A DNA stretch of 48,848 nt from CAYQUC01 sp964420605 (GCA_964420605.1 CAYQUC010000019.1:1-48848); one strand, 5' to 3'. Counted from the first letter of the stretch, positions 34,492 to 43,877 are shown. The notes: generated by a model from the letters alone, not told the origin. Translations and numbers: made by a program.

Positions 34492-35475
34492 ATGATTATA
34501 AATAAAACAAGTAAAAGTATATTAGCGCTGACAATACTCGCCACTCTATTTACCACTAGTGTCGTATCTGCGGCATCTAAAGTTGACTCACAAATTGCTG
34601 ACTACAAAACCGTCAGTGGTATTTCAGGAAATCTAAGTAGCGTTGGTTCTGATACATTAGCTAATTTAATGACATTATGGGCAGAAGATTTTAAACGCAA
34701 TTATCCAAATGTTAATATTCAAATTCAAGCTGCTGGTTCATCTACTGCGCCTCCGGCATTAACCGAAGCAACTTCGAATATGGGTCCAATGAGCCGTAAA
34801 ATGAAGTCTAAAGAAATTGCGGCTTTTGAGAAACGCTATGGTTATAAACCAACCGCAATTGCTGTTGCGATTGATGCCTTGGCCGTCTACGTTAATAAAG
34901 ATAACCCTATTAAAGGCATGAGCATCCCTGAAGTGGACGCAATGTTTTCAGCAACCAGAAAATGTGGTCATAGCAGTGACATTAAAAAATGGGGTGATTT
35001 AGGTTTAAGCGGAAGCTGGAAAGGTAAGTCAATTCAAATTTTTGGACGTAACTCAGTATCCGGCACATACGGCTATTTTAAAAAGAAAGCATTGTGTAAA
35101 GGTGATTACAAGAATAATGTAAATGAACAACCCGGTTCAGCCTCTGTTGTTCAATCTGTAACAGCGTCACTCAACGGTATTGGTTATTCTGGTATTGGTT
35201 ATAAGACTTCAGGCGTTAAAGCCGTGCCATTAACTAAAAAACCAGGGGAAAAATTTATTTCAGCGACACCAGATAATGCAATCAATGGAACCTATCCACT
35301 TGCTCGTTTTTTATACGTTTATGTTAATAAAAAGCCTAATAAACCATTATCACCATTAGAAAGTGAATTTATTAAGTTAGTTATGTCAAAACAAGGTCAG
35401 CAAGTCGTGATAAAAGACGGTTATATCCCACTTCCATATAAAGTGATTAAAAAGCAGTTAACAAAATTAAAATAA
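34492..35475 (+). CDS. pstS: periplasmic phosphate-binding protein
   Basis: PstS captures orthophosphate in the periplasm for the PstCAB transporter. The 327-residue product has a signal peptide (cleavage near VSA-A, about 26), the phosphate-binding SSVGSDTLANL-type loop (here SVGSDTL) and the following GSSTAPPAL. The GRNSVSGTYGYF loop (about 186-197) is also present. GAAGGAA precedes the ATG. A terminator lies 35 bases downstream, so abundant PstS can be made relative to the membrane parts. It is preceded by a four-unit Pho box. Confidence 0.95.
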   Translation: MIINKTSKSILALTILATLFTTSVVSAASKVDSQIADYKTVSGISGNLSSVGSDTLANLMTLWAEDFKRNYPNVNIQIQAAGSSTAPPALTEATSNMGPMSRKMKSKEIAAFEKRYGYKPTAIAVAIDALAVYVNKDNPIKGMSIPEVDAMFSATRKCGHSSDIKKWGDLGLSGSWKGKSIQIFGRNSVSGTYGYFKKKALCKGDYKNNVNEQPGSASVVQSVTASLNGIGYSGIGYKTSGVKAVPLTKKPGEKFISATPDNAINGTYPLARFLYVYVNKKPNKPLSPLESEFIKLVMSKQGQQVVIKDGYIPLPYKVIKKQLTKLK

Positions 35476-35509
35476 GGATTTGCTATTACTGGAGCATGGA
35501 TGCTTTTTT

Positions 35510-35533
35510 AAAACCCCGTTTTGAGGGGTTTTT
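35510..35533 (+). terminator. rho-independent terminator after pstS
   Basis: The stem AAAACCCC/GGGGTTTT, with the 7-base loop GTTTTGA, is followed by T. It separates pstS from pstC and explains why pstC has its own Pho box. Confidence 0.88.
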
Positions 35534-35556
35534 GTTTATTTTCTAGCATAACTTGA

Positions 35557-35574
35557 TTGTCATAAATCTGTAAT
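35557..35574 (+). promoter_or_regulatory. Pho box of pstC
   Basis: TTGTCAT-AAAT-CTGTAAT is two half-sites 11 bp apart. TATTAG at 35582-35587 is the only -10 candidate, placing the transcription start only a few bases before the pstC ATG at 35597. Confidence 0.75.
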
Positions 35575-35596
35575 AATTGGATATTAGTATGGCAGC

Positions 35597-37915
35597 ATGT
35601 CGCAATTTGATAGATCTTCCCAAAATGCCTTAACAACCGATTCGGGGATGCGTAAGCGCATCGTTAAGGACAAAATAGCTCAGTATTTAGTCACTTTGGG
35701 GGGGAACGGTGTTATTTTTACAATAGTGCTGATTTTCTTCTACTTACTATATGTTGTTATTCCTATGTTTTCTGGTGCCTCTGTAGAGCGCATCGGCCAA
35801 TACTCGTTTCTGGGAAATAACATAGAACAACATAGTAGCGACTCTGTGAACTTAACGGCACCGAAAGGCGCAAAGACGTTGTATTTGGCTGTTGAAGAGC
35901 AAAATGAAATTGCTGTACGAATGTTGTCCGACGGTGAAATACTTTTTTTTGATACATCAAATGGCCGAATTGTATTAACACAACATCTGGTTTTACCCAA
36001 AAAGGTATCGATTACGAGTTTTGCTGAGTCATCAGAAAACCAAGCAACGGTAGCCTTTGGTTTATCTAATGGTAAAGTTTTAGTTGTTAAACATAAGTAT
36101 ATATTGTCATTTCCTAATAATCGGCGAATTATAACTCCCGTTCTAGAATATCCGTTAGGTTTAGAGCCTATTACAATTAATGGCGTAACAACTCCGATAC
36201 AAAAATTAGCTTTTCAAATAGACGAGGAAGGTGCTTCACTTGCAACGTTGTCTGCTGATGGTAAATTGCGGTTAAGTAGTTTTATCAAAGAAGAATCATT
36301 AATGTCTGATGACGATTCATTTGAACAACAAACACAGCTAATAAAAAGCTTATCAAGTTCGACTGAAACCATCGCCTACCTATTAATAGATCAAGATCGG
36401 CAAGAATTTTATATTGTTAATACGGCTGATGAAATTAGTTATTATAATATTTCAAATATTGATAACGTGGTATTTATACAAAAAATCAGCTTGAGTTCTG
36501 GCAGTGTTAAACTAACCAATATTAATTTTTTATCTGGCGGAATTTCATTGCTTGTTGGCTACTCGGATGGCTCAATAGCCCAGTGGTTTGTTGTGAAATC
36601 AAAAGAAAATAAACTGCGACTCACTAGAATACGAGATTTTGATTTAGAAAATAAGTCAATTTCGGTTATCGCATCCGAACATAATCGAAAAGGTTTTGTG
36701 GTTGCAGATACTCAAGGTAATCTAGGTGTTTACCACAGTACCGCGCATCGAACAATTTTAAAACAAAAATTTTCTGAACGCAAAATTAATAAAATAGCGG
36801 TGAGCCCAAGAGCTGATGGTATTTTAGTTGAAGATTCTAATCGACAGTTATCATTTTGGCACATTGATAATGAGCACCCAGAACTGTCATGGTCCTCTAT
36901 CTGGGGTAAAGTTTGGTATGAAAGCTATGATGAACCAAAGTATATCTGGCAATCTTCTGCTGCAACTAATGACTTTGAACCAAAATTCAGTTTAATTCCA
37001 ATTTCCTTTGGAACAATTAAGGCGGCATTCTATGCCATGATGATGGCCATTCCATTAGCCATTATGGGTGCTATTTTTACAGCCTATTTCATGTCATCAC
37101 AAATGCGCCGTTACGTAAAACCCAGTATTGAGATCATGGAAGCCTTACCAACCGTTATTTTAGGTTTTCTTGCAGGACTATGGTTGGCACCATTTATTGA
37201 AAGCAATTTACCCGGCGTATTTTCATTATTATTTTTAATGCCCATTGGCGTATTGGTTGCGGCTTTTGCGTGGACTCGAGTTCCTGATAGCCTTCGCCAT
37301 AAAGTCCCAGATGGGTGGGAAGCTGCAATCTTACTTCCGGTGATAGTTCTCATATCCTATGTGGTTATTAGTTTAAGCCCAATAATGGAAACAGTATTTT
37401 TTAATGGTGATATGCGCTCTTGGTTAGGTGATGAGTGGGGTATCGATTTCGATCAACGAAATTCAATTGTTGTTGGTTTGGCGATGGGCTTTGCGGTAAT
37501 TCCAACTATTTTTTCTATAGCCGAAGATTCAATATTTGCTGTACCAAAATACTTAACTCACGGTTCGCTTGCGCTAGGTGCTACGCCTTGGCAAACTTTA
37601 GTTCGAGTTGTGTTATTAACGGCAAGCCCTGGAATTTTTTCAGCCATTATGATTGGTTTTGGTCGAGCTGTAGGCGAAACCATGATTGTATTAATGGCTA
37701 CCGGTAATACTCCGGTAATGGACTTTAGTATATTCCAGGGAATGAGAACCCTGTCAGCTAATATCGCGGTTGAAATGCCTGAGGCTGAAGTCGCGAGTAC
37801 TCATTACCGCGTGTTATTTTTGGCTGCATTGGTATTGTTTGTATTTACCTTTTTCTTTAATACCATAGCTGAAGTTGTTCGACAGCGATTACGTAAACGT
37901 TACAGTAGTTTATAG
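35597..37915 (+). CDS. pstC: phosphate ABC transporter permease PstC, long form
   Basis: The 772-residue inner-membrane permease has a first membrane segment at about 30-50, a large inserted domain of roughly 400 residues with WD-like repeats, and a C-terminal permease domain (about 470-765). Permease hallmarks are EIMEALPTVILGFLAGLWLAP and the ATPase-contact loop ALGATPWQTL...GRAVGETM. The long form is known in gammaproteobacteria; E. coli PstC is only about 320 residues. No Shine-Dalgarno is visible, and the predicted transcription start almost coincides with the ATG. It overlaps no gene, and pstA starts 13 bases downstream. Confidence 0.94.
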   Translation: MSQFDRSSQNALTTDSGMRKRIVKDKIAQYLVTLGGNGVIFTIVLIFFYLLYVVIPMFSGASVERIGQYSFLGNNIEQHSSDSVNLTAPKGAKTLYLAVEEQNEIAVRMLSDGEILFFDTSNGRIVLTQHLVLPKKVSITSFAESSENQATVAFGLSNGKVLVVKHKYILSFPNNRRIITPVLEYPLGLEPITINGVTTPIQKLAFQIDEEGASLATLSADGKLRLSSFIKEESLMSDDDSFEQQTQLIKSLSSSTETIAYLLIDQDRQEFYIVNTADEISYYNISNIDNVVFIQKISLSSGSVKLTNINFLSGGISLLVGYSDGSIAQWFVVKSKENKLRLTRIRDFDLENKSISVIASEHNRKGFVVADTQGNLGVYHSTAHRTILKQKFSERKINKIAVSPRADGILVEDSNRQLSFWHIDNEHPELSWSSIWGKVWYESYDEPKYIWQSSAATNDFEPKFSLIPISFGTIKAAFYAMMMAIPLAIMGAIFTAYFMSSQMRRYVKPSIEIMEALPTVILGFLAGLWLAPFIESNLPGVFSLLFLMPIGVLVAAFAWTRVPDSLRHKVPDGWEAAILLPVIVLISYVVISLSPIMETVFFNGDMRSWLGDEWGIDFDQRNSIVVGLAMGFAVIPTIFSIAEDSIFAVPKYLTHGSLALGATPWQTLVRVVLLTASPGIFSAIMIGFGRAVGETMIVLMATGNTPVMDFSIFQGMRTLSANIAVEMPEAEVASTHYRVLFLAALVLFVFTFFFNTIAEVVRQRLRKRYSSL

Positions 37916-37928
37916 AGAATTATTTTAT

Positions 37929-39593
37929 ATGAAACCAAGTTTAAAACAGTGGATTAAATCAGGTACACCATGGATATGGCTCAATGCTGCAGCTGTTAGT
38001 ACCAGTTTATTAATGGTGTTTGGTTTATTATGGCTGATTGGCGTTCGAGGTTTTGGTTTTTTTTGGCCGTCCGATGTTTTGGAAATGCAATATCAGACTC
38101 AAGTTGATAAAAATATTCGTATCATCGGTGAAGTATGGGACCGTCAACAAGCATCGGTTGAACATTTACGCGAAAACGGTATTATAATTAATACTGATCA
38201 AAAAACAGTTATGCGCTTTCTACTAAAAAGTGGTAATCGGGATATTACTGGTGCTGATTTTCAACAAATTATTGAACCCTTTATAATGTCAAAAAGCACA
38301 CCTGAAAATATTTTGGTTGTTGAACGTACTGAGTGGGGAAATTTATACGGTTATTTAAAGACAGTAAAACAACACGGTAAGGTAATCGCCGAGGGTAACT
38401 CAGCAATAGACACCTTAGATACCTTGTTAGAAGAAGTTGTTGCCATTCGAGATAATATCGCAACAATTTCGAAGAGTGAAATTGGTGCGATAAATTACAG
38501 TATGGAACAATTACGTTTAAAACAACGTAGACTGGAAATTGACGGCGAGTTTGATGCAAGCCATAAAGAAGAAATTACGTCTCAACGTGATGACTTGCAA
38601 AAGGAATACAATAAATTACAAGCGTTATTATTAGCCGATAATAACAAATTAAGTGTTAATAGTATTATGATTGAGATAACGGATGGTCAAATAATAGAAA
38701 TACCATTATCTAAAATCATTCGGGTTACGCAGCCTAATGCAATGTCAGTGTTTAGCAAGTTTGCTTATTACTTAATTAATATTAAAAATTTCATTTTTGA
38801 AGATCCCCGTGAAGCCAATACTGAAGGTGGTGTATTTCCTGCTATTTTTGGTACCATTATGATGGTTATTCTTATGGCAATATTGGTTACGCCATTGGGT
38901 GTTATTGCCGCAGTGTACCTCAAAGAATATGCAAAACAGGGGCCTCTCATTCGAACGATTCGGATTGCGGTTAATAATTTGGCCGGTGTACCCTCAATTG
39001 TTTATGGTATATTTGGTTTAGGATTTTTTGTGTATTTTTTGGGTGGCAATATTGATCAATTGTTTTTTCCTGAAGCTTTACCAGCCCCCACTTTTGGTAC
39101 ACCGGGTTTAATCTGGGCATCGTTGACATTAGCTATAATGACATTACCAGTTGTTATTGTATCGACTGAAGAAGGCTTATCACGAATTCCGCGTGCGATA
39201 CGCGAAGGCAGTTTGGCTCTAGGTGCGACTAAATTTGAAACGTTATGGCGCACAGTCATTCCTATGTCAAGTCCCGCTATAATGACGGGTTTAATTTTAG
39301 CGGTAGCACGTGCAGCTGGTGAGGTTGCACCATTGATGTTAGTTGGCGTTGTAAAGCTGGCACCGTCATTACCCGTAGATGGAAACTTTCCATTTATGCA
39401 TCTTGAACGAAAGTTTATGCACCTTGGATTTCATATTTACGATGTTGGTTTTCAAAGTCCAAATGTCGAGGCTGCTCGACCATTAGTTTATGCTACGGCA
39501 CTATTACTGGTTGTTGTCATTGTGGCATTAAATTTATTTGCAATTCGAATACGTAATAATTTACGTGAAAAATTTAAATCATTGGAAGTATAA
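37929..39593 (+). CDS. pstA: phosphate ABC transporter permease PstA, long form
   Basis: ATG 37929 is chosen over an upstream frame that would overlap pstC; AGAGAA precedes it. The 554-residue product has a membrane segment at about 18-40 and a long extra-membrane helical or coiled domain (about 60-290, rich in Glu, Gln and Lys). The permease domain follows, with AVYLKEYAKQGPL, NNLAGVPSIVYGIFGLGFFVYF, the loop ALGATKFETLWRTVIPMSSP and AAGEVAPLM. It pairs with PstC to form the channel. pstB follows after 3 bases. Confidence 0.94.
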   Translation: MKPSLKQWIKSGTPWIWLNAAAVSTSLLMVFGLLWLIGVRGFGFFWPSDVLEMQYQTQVDKNIRIIGEVWDRQQASVEHLRENGIIINTDQKTVMRFLLKSGNRDITGADFQQIIEPFIMSKSTPENILVVERTEWGNLYGYLKTVKQHGKVIAEGNSAIDTLDTLLEEVVAIRDNIATISKSEIGAINYSMEQLRLKQRRLEIDGEFDASHKEEITSQRDDLQKEYNKLQALLLADNNKLSVNSIMIEITDGQIIEIPLSKIIRVTQPNAMSVFSKFAYYLINIKNFIFEDPREANTEGGVFPAIFGTIMMVILMAILVTPLGVIAAVYLKEYAKQGPLIRTIRIAVNNLAGVPSIVYGIFGLGFFVYFLGGNIDQLFFPEALPAPTFGTPGLIWASLTLAIMTLPVVIVSTEEGLSRIPRAIREGSLALGATKFETLWRTVIPMSSPAIMTGLILAVARAAGEVAPLMLVGVVKLAPSLPVDGNFPFMHLERKFMHLGFHIYDVGFQSPNVEAARPLVYATALLLVVVIVALNLFAIRIRNNLREKFKSLEV

Positions 39594-39596
39594 ATA

Positions 39597-40430
39597 ATGA
39601 GTGAATCCAACAACACACATGCAATTGATATCAGCACGCTTGAACGTGATAATAAAAAATTATCTTTGGATAATGAACAAGTTGCATTTGATGTTAAAAA
39701 ACTATCGTTACATTATGGTGAAAAACAAGCATTAAATGGCATCGACCTAGTTATTCCTAAACACCGTGTTACTGCCTTTATTGGACCAAGTGGTTGTGGC
39801 AAATCAACATTATTACGTTGTTTTAATCGAATGAACGATTTAGTGGATAATGTCACAATAACGGGGGAAGTTTTATTGGATAATGACAACATCTATGATA
39901 AAAAAATAAATGTTGCGTCATTACGCCGTCAAGTCGGTATGGTGTTTCAAAAACCGAATCCATTTCCTAAAAGTATTTTTGAAAATGTAGCTTACGGTTT
40001 ACGAATACAGGGTATCAATGACAAAAGAAAGCTAGAAGAAATTGTTGAAAAGTCACTTAGAAATGCTGCGTTGTGGGATGAAGTAAAGGACCGTTTGGAA
40101 GATAATGCCCTTGGTATGTCTGGTGGACAACAACAACGGTTAGTTATTGCCCGTGCAATTGCGGTTGAGCCTAAAGTATTATTACTCGATGAACCTGCAT
40201 CTGCTTTGGACCCAATATCAACATTAAAAATTGAAGAACTTATCAGTAGTTTAAAAAGTGACTACACTATAGTTATTGTGACGCACAACATGCAACAGGC
40301 AGCTAGGGTATCAGACTATACTGCTTTTATGTATATGGGTGAAATGGTCGAGTTTTCGAGTACCAACGAATTATTTACCAACCCAGCGAAAAAACAAACA
40401 GAAGACTATATTACGGGTCGCTACGGATAA
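39597..40430 (+). CDS. pstB: phosphate ABC transporter ATP-binding protein
   Basis: The 277-residue ATPase has Walker A GPSGCGKST, the Q-loop VFQKPNPFPKS typical of PstB, the signature MSGGQQQRLVIARA and Walker B VLLLDEPASALDP, followed by the switch His (VTHNMQQA). An extra N-terminal tail of about 30 residues (NNTHAIDISTLERDNKK) precedes the core. The gene is tightly packed after pstA, supporting a pstCAB operon. PstB also takes part in signalling to PhoR via PhoU. Confidence 0.97.
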   Translation: MSESNNTHAIDISTLERDNKKLSLDNEQVAFDVKKLSLHYGEKQALNGIDLVIPKHRVTAFIGPSGCGKSTLLRCFNRMNDLVDNVTITGEVLLDNDNIYDKKINVASLRRQVGMVFQKPNPFPKSIFENVAYGLRIQGINDKRKLEEIVEKSLRNAALWDEVKDRLEDNALGMSGGQQQRLVIARAIAVEPKVLLLDEPASALDPISTLKIEELISSLKSDYTIVIVTHNMQQAARVSDYTAFMYMGEMVEFSSTNELFTNPAKKQTEDYITGRYG

Positions 40431-40491
40431 ACGGTAATAATATTAGAGTAAACTGTTATATTATTATGTCGAATTTAAAAGAGAATAATTT

Positions 40492-41211
40492 ATGGAAAAT
40501 CTGAATTTAAACCAACATATCTCCAAAAAATTCAATGAGGAACTTGAAGATATTAGGGCTCGAGTATTAAATATGGGTGGCTTGGTTGAACAACAATTAA
40601 AAGATGCCTTAATATCTCTTTCTGAAATGAATTCGACATTGGCTAAGGAAGTTATTACCAATGATTATAAGGTAAACGCTTTAGAAGTCTCTATTGACGA
40701 AGAGTGTACGCAAATTCTGGCACGTCGACAGCCTGCAGCCAGTGATCTACGGTTAGTCATTGCTGTAATTAAAACCATTACTGATTTAGAACGCATTGGG
40801 GATGAAGCTGAGCGTGTTGCTCGAATGGCTGTTCATTTCTCAGAACAAAAAGGTCATGAGAAATTACTCAGCAGTATTCTACATTTAGGAAAACTCGTCA
40901 CAGAAATGTTTCACGGCGCGTTAGATGCATTTGCTCGAATGGATACCGAAGCTGCAGTTCGAGTGGCAAAGTCCGATAGTAAAGCAGATCGAGAATATGA
41001 AGGGATATTACGCGAACTAATGACCTTTATGATGGAAGATCCTCGCTCCATACCGCACATATTGGACGTAATGTGGTCAGCTCGTGCATTGGAACGCATT
41101 GGTGATCGATCGTGTAATATTTGTGAGTATGTGATCTATTTGGTTAATGGTAAGGACGTTCGACACACCAGTCTAGAAAAAGCCATGGCTGAATTACAAA
41201 AAGAAGATTAG
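40492..41211 (+). CDS. phoU: phosphate signalling regulator PhoU
   Basis: PhoU links the Pst transporter to PhoR and keeps the regulon off when phosphate is plentiful. The 239-residue all-helical protein has two PhoU repeats. Each has the metal-binding E/DxxxD motifs, seen as ITDLERIGDEAERVARMA (about 92-109) and ALERIGDRSCNICEYVIYLV (about 202-221). It follows pstB by 61 bases in the same orientation, and a strong hairpin ends the operon. Confidence 0.96.
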   Translation: MENLNLNQHISKKFNEELEDIRARVLNMGGLVEQQLKDALISLSEMNSTLAKEVITNDYKVNALEVSIDEECTQILARRQPAASDLRLVIAVIKTITDLERIGDEAERVARMAVHFSEQKGHEKLLSSILHLGKLVTEMFHGALDAFARMDTEAAVRVAKSDSKADREYEGILRELMTFMMEDPRSIPHILDVMWSARALERIGDRSCNICEYVIYLVNGKDVRHTSLEKAMAELQKED

Positions 41212-41246
41212 TTAAATTAATAAATACAAAATTTATTTCAACCTAA

Positions 41247-41272
41247 AAACTAATTTAATACTAAATTAGTTT
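41247..41272 (+). terminator. AT-rich hairpin after phoU
   Basis: A perfect 11-bp stem (AAACTAATTTA/TAAATTAGTTT) has a 4-base loop. It is AT-rich with a short T-run, so it is a moderate terminator. Confidence 0.55.
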
Positions 41273-41303
41273 CTATCTCATTAAAAAATAAAACATTTTC
41301 TCA

Positions 41304-41343
41304 ACGTCATAAAAGTTTCATATTTTTTTCATGAAGCTGTCAT
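41304..41343 (+). promoter_or_regulatory. four-unit Pho box upstream of the porin gene
   Basis: ACGTCAT, GTTTCAT, TTTTCAT and CTGTCAT begin at 41304, 41315, 41326 and 41337, exactly 11 bp apart. TAATAAT near 41353 could be the -10. This puts the porin in the Pho regulon. Confidence 0.82.
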
Positions 41344-41414
41344 GTTATCTCGTAATAATTCGCCTGGGTTAATTAAAGTCTAATTACAATTAAAGAAAAT
41401 TATTCGAGGTAAAT

Positions 41415-42479
41415 ATGAATTACAAAACGATCGCAGTTTGTTGTGCTTTAAGTTTGGGTGTCATAGAACAAGCTAGTGCTATTGAAGTAGCAGGAAAAAA
41501 ATTAGAAATTTATGGTAAAGCACATTTGTCAATTGACGGTGTTGATGCGGATGATAAAACTTCCACTACTAATGATGGCTTGAGTCTTTCAAGTAACTCT
41601 TCACGTTTAGGTTTTAAGGGTGAATTACCCGCTGGTAATATGAAGTTTATTTTTCAATATGAACAAGAAGTTACTATTGATGAAACTGGTAAAGAGTTAG
41701 CAACACGGAATACTTATGCTGGACTAAAAGGCAGCTACGGTAAATTTATTGTGGGCCATCATGATACACCATTTAAAACAGTCGCATCTAAGTGGGGTGT
41801 GTTTGGTGATTCGGTTGGCGAACGTAGAGCTATGCTTGGTGCAGGTTATAAAAGCGGTAATCAGCTTAATGAGCGAGCTAAAAATGCAATGATGTATGAA
41901 TTTAAAACTAAAAGTTTAAAAATACAAGCCATGCACGCTGTTGATCCTGAAGCTGGTAATGATGGTAAGTATGATAATACTGATAAAAGTGTTACTAGTA
42001 TTGCTCTTGTTTATAAAGCAGGGCCAATTGGCTTAGCCATTGCTAATGAACAATGGAAACAACATAGTAAAATGGATAATGGTAGTGCCTTACGTGTTGC
42101 CGCTAAATACAAGATTAATAGCGCTATAAAAGTTGGATTGATTTATGAATCTATTAATTCTGATACTGTTGAAGAATGGAAACGTGATGCAATGGGATTT
42201 AATGCGGTATACAAAATAAGTAAAAATACTGACATTCGTGCTCAATATATTAAAGTAAACAGTGCTAAAAATGTTGTTGATACTAGTGCAACTAAAGTTG
42301 CATTAGGTGTTTTTCATAAGTTAGATAAAAAGGCATCATTATATTTTGCTTATGGTTCAACATCTAATGACAGTGGTGCTAAATTTCAAGCTGTAGACGG
42401 TGGTCATGGTGATGAAGTTAAAACAGTTAATGGTGGTAATCCTAAAGCCGTGTCATTAGGCATGGTATATAAATTTTAA
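41415..42479 (+). CDS. Gram-negative porin, Pho-regulated
   Basis: The 354-residue product has a signal peptide (cleavage near ASA-I, about 22) and alternating beta-strand sequence ending in Phe (VYKF), the outer-membrane beta-barrel signature. Early strands read VAGKKLEIYGKAHLSIDG and FKGELPAGNMKFIFQYE, typical of trimeric 16-strand porins. The mature protein is rich in Lys, and the segment DTPFKTVASKWGVFGD may be the constriction loop. The four-unit Pho box and its place right after phoU suggest uptake of phosphate or another anion, functionally like OprP/PhoE. Actual selectivity cannot be read from sequence. Confidence 0.88.
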   Translation: MNYKTIAVCCALSLGVIEQASAIEVAGKKLEIYGKAHLSIDGVDADDKTSTTNDGLSLSSNSSRLGFKGELPAGNMKFIFQYEQEVTIDETGKELATRNTYAGLKGSYGKFIVGHHDTPFKTVASKWGVFGDSVGERRAMLGAGYKSGNQLNERAKNAMMYEFKTKSLKIQAMHAVDPEAGNDGKYDNTDKSVTSIALVYKAGPIGLAIANEQWKQHSKMDNGSALRVAAKYKINSAIKVGLIYESINSDTVEEWKRDAMGFNAVYKISKNTDIRAQYIKVNSAKNVVDTSATKVALGVFHKLDKKASLYFAYGSTSNDSGAKFQAVDGGHGDEVKTVNGGNPKAVSLGMVYKF

Positions 42480-42511
42480 CTGCATATTTTAATATTAAAT
42501 TTTGTGTCTTT

Positions 42512-42541
42512 ACACCCTGTTTTTAACAGGGTGTTTTTTTT
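42512..42541 (+). terminator. rho-independent terminator after the porin gene
   Basis: ACACCCTG/CAGGGTGT (42512-42519 and 42527-42534) with a 7-base loop is followed by seven T. Confidence 0.92.
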
Positions 42542-42554
42542 GATATTTAAAAAA

Positions 42555-42572
42555 TTGTCATAAAACATTAAT
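42555..42572 (+). promoter_or_regulatory. weak Pho-box candidate before the 58-residue ORF
   Basis: TTGTCAT-AAAA-CATTAAT has one good half-site and one 4/7 match 11 bp downstream. It lies 64 bases before ATG 42636 and after the porin terminator. Confidence 0.35.
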
Positions 42573-42635
42573 ACAACGTCAATATAATGATCACATAACT
42601 TTTTTATTATTAGCTCTTATTTATAGGAGACTAAA

Positions 42636-42812
42636 ATGAAAATGATAATAAAAGAAATGAACGATGGTACTGCTGTAATAGAAACACAATTAGGTCAACA
42701 CATATCCTATTTTAAAAACTTGACTGAAGCTCAGTTTGCCTATGTCGAATGGTATCGTGGTAATTCTGATTCAAGTGGTTTAGATGATGACGATGATTAT
42801 TATTTGATGTAA
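42636..42812 (+). CDS. small acidic protein, 58 aa
   Basis: AGGAGA lies 7 bases before ATG 42636, and the frame runs to TAA 42810-42812. The product starts MKMIIKEMNDGTAVIETQLG, has a central YFKNLTEAQFAYVEWYRG segment and ends in a run of Asp and Tyr (GLDDDDDYYLM). No signal peptide or membrane segment is visible. It has its own upstream region after the porin terminator and converges with the ABC ATPase gene 9 bases away. It could be a Pho-regulated small protein; I do not recognise the family. Confidence 0.6.
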   Translation: MKMIIKEMNDGTAVIETQLGQHISYFKNLTEAQFAYVEWYRGNSDSSGLDDDDDYYLM

Positions 42813-42821
42813 TGAAATAAT

Positions 42822-43877
42822 TTATTTCTTATTTTCAATTGGAAAGGCAATCATGTGATCCGCTGCTAAACTTAACCGAACTTTGTCACCTACAAAATGG
42901 TCATGATGACTTGGGAATAAAGACATTACTTCAGTTCCGGTTGATAAGCGGATGGTGTACATTATCTCTGCACCTTTAAATGCGCGTTGGGTTATTTCAC
43001 CCACTAACGATCCATTTTGATCTGAAATAACATCATCAGGGCGTAACAGTAATTTTAATTTACTGCCTCTTTCCCAATTATAAGCTCGATCGCCTTGAAC
43101 TATACCAATTTCTGTTTCGATTTTATTGGGTGACAATAAAGTTCCTTCAAGCATTACACCTTGACCAATGAAGTCTGCAACAAACGGATTTGTTGGCTCA
43201 TGATATAAATTATACGCGGAATCCCATTGTTGAATTTCGCCATCTTTCATAACACCAATAACATCGGCCATGGCAAAAGCTTCATGTTGATCATGAGTGA
43301 CCATTATGCCTGTAACGCCTTGTTCTTTTAGTATGCTTCTAATTTCCTGACTTAATGACTCACGCATTTCCACATCAAGATTAGAGAATGGTTCATCCAT
43401 GAGTATCATATCGGGCATTGGTGCAAGAGCACGGGCAAGGGCGACACGTTGTTGTTGACCACCTGATAACTCATGAGGATAACGATTGCCCAATCCTTCA
43501 AGACCAACAATCGAGAGCATTTTATTGGTTATGACCGATTTTTGCTGTTTGGATTGTTTTCGCAAACCAAAACAAATATTGTTGGTTATATTCATGTGTG
43601 GAAATAATGCGTAATCCTGAAACACCATACCAATTTTACGTTTCTCAGGTGCAAGTTCGTATCCAGGGCGTGATATTACATTGCCGTGTAGTAATATTTC
43701 ACCGTCAGTGATGGGTTCAAAGCCTGCAATTGCGCGAAGCACTGTGGTTTTGCCACAACCGCTTGGACCAACCAGGCATATCATGTCACCTTCATTGATA
43801 TGGAATGAGAGGTTTGTAACGACTGTATGCGTGAGGTATTTACAGGATATTGTGTTGAGATCTAATAATTTAGTCAT
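42822..43877 (-). CDS. orphan ABC transporter ATP-binding protein (FbpC/PotA class)
   Basis: The 351-residue product is the ATPase of an iron/polyamine-type importer: Walker A GPSGCGKTT (about 37-45), VFQDYALFPHM Q-loop, signature LSGGQQQRVALARAL, Walker B MILMDEPFSNLD, switch VTHDQHEAFAMAD. A C-terminal TOBE region (about 240-345) follows, with PDDV and GEITQRAFKGAEIMYTI. The PGYELAPEKRKIGMVFQ stretch is typical of Fe(III)-importer ATPases (FbpC). No permease or binding-protein gene adjoins it, so substrate is unknown. It is convergent with the small gene on the plus strand. Confidence 0.85.
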   Translation of the reverse strand: MTKLLDLNTISCKYLTHTVVTNLSFHINEGDMICLVGPSGCGKTTVLRAIAGFEPITDGEILLHGNVISRPGYELAPEKRKIGMVFQDYALFPHMNITNNICFGLRKQSKQQKSVITNKMLSIVGLEGLGNRYPHELSGGQQQRVALARALAPMPDMILMDEPFSNLDVEMRESLSQEIRSILKEQGVTGIMVTHDQHEAFAMADVIGVMKDGEIQQWDSAYNLYHEPTNPFVADFIGQGVMLEGTLLSPNKIETEIGIVQGDRAYNWERGSKLKLLLRPDDVISDQNGSLVGEITQRAFKGAEIMYTIRLSTGTEVMSLFPSHHDHFVGDKVRLSLAADHMIAFPIENKK

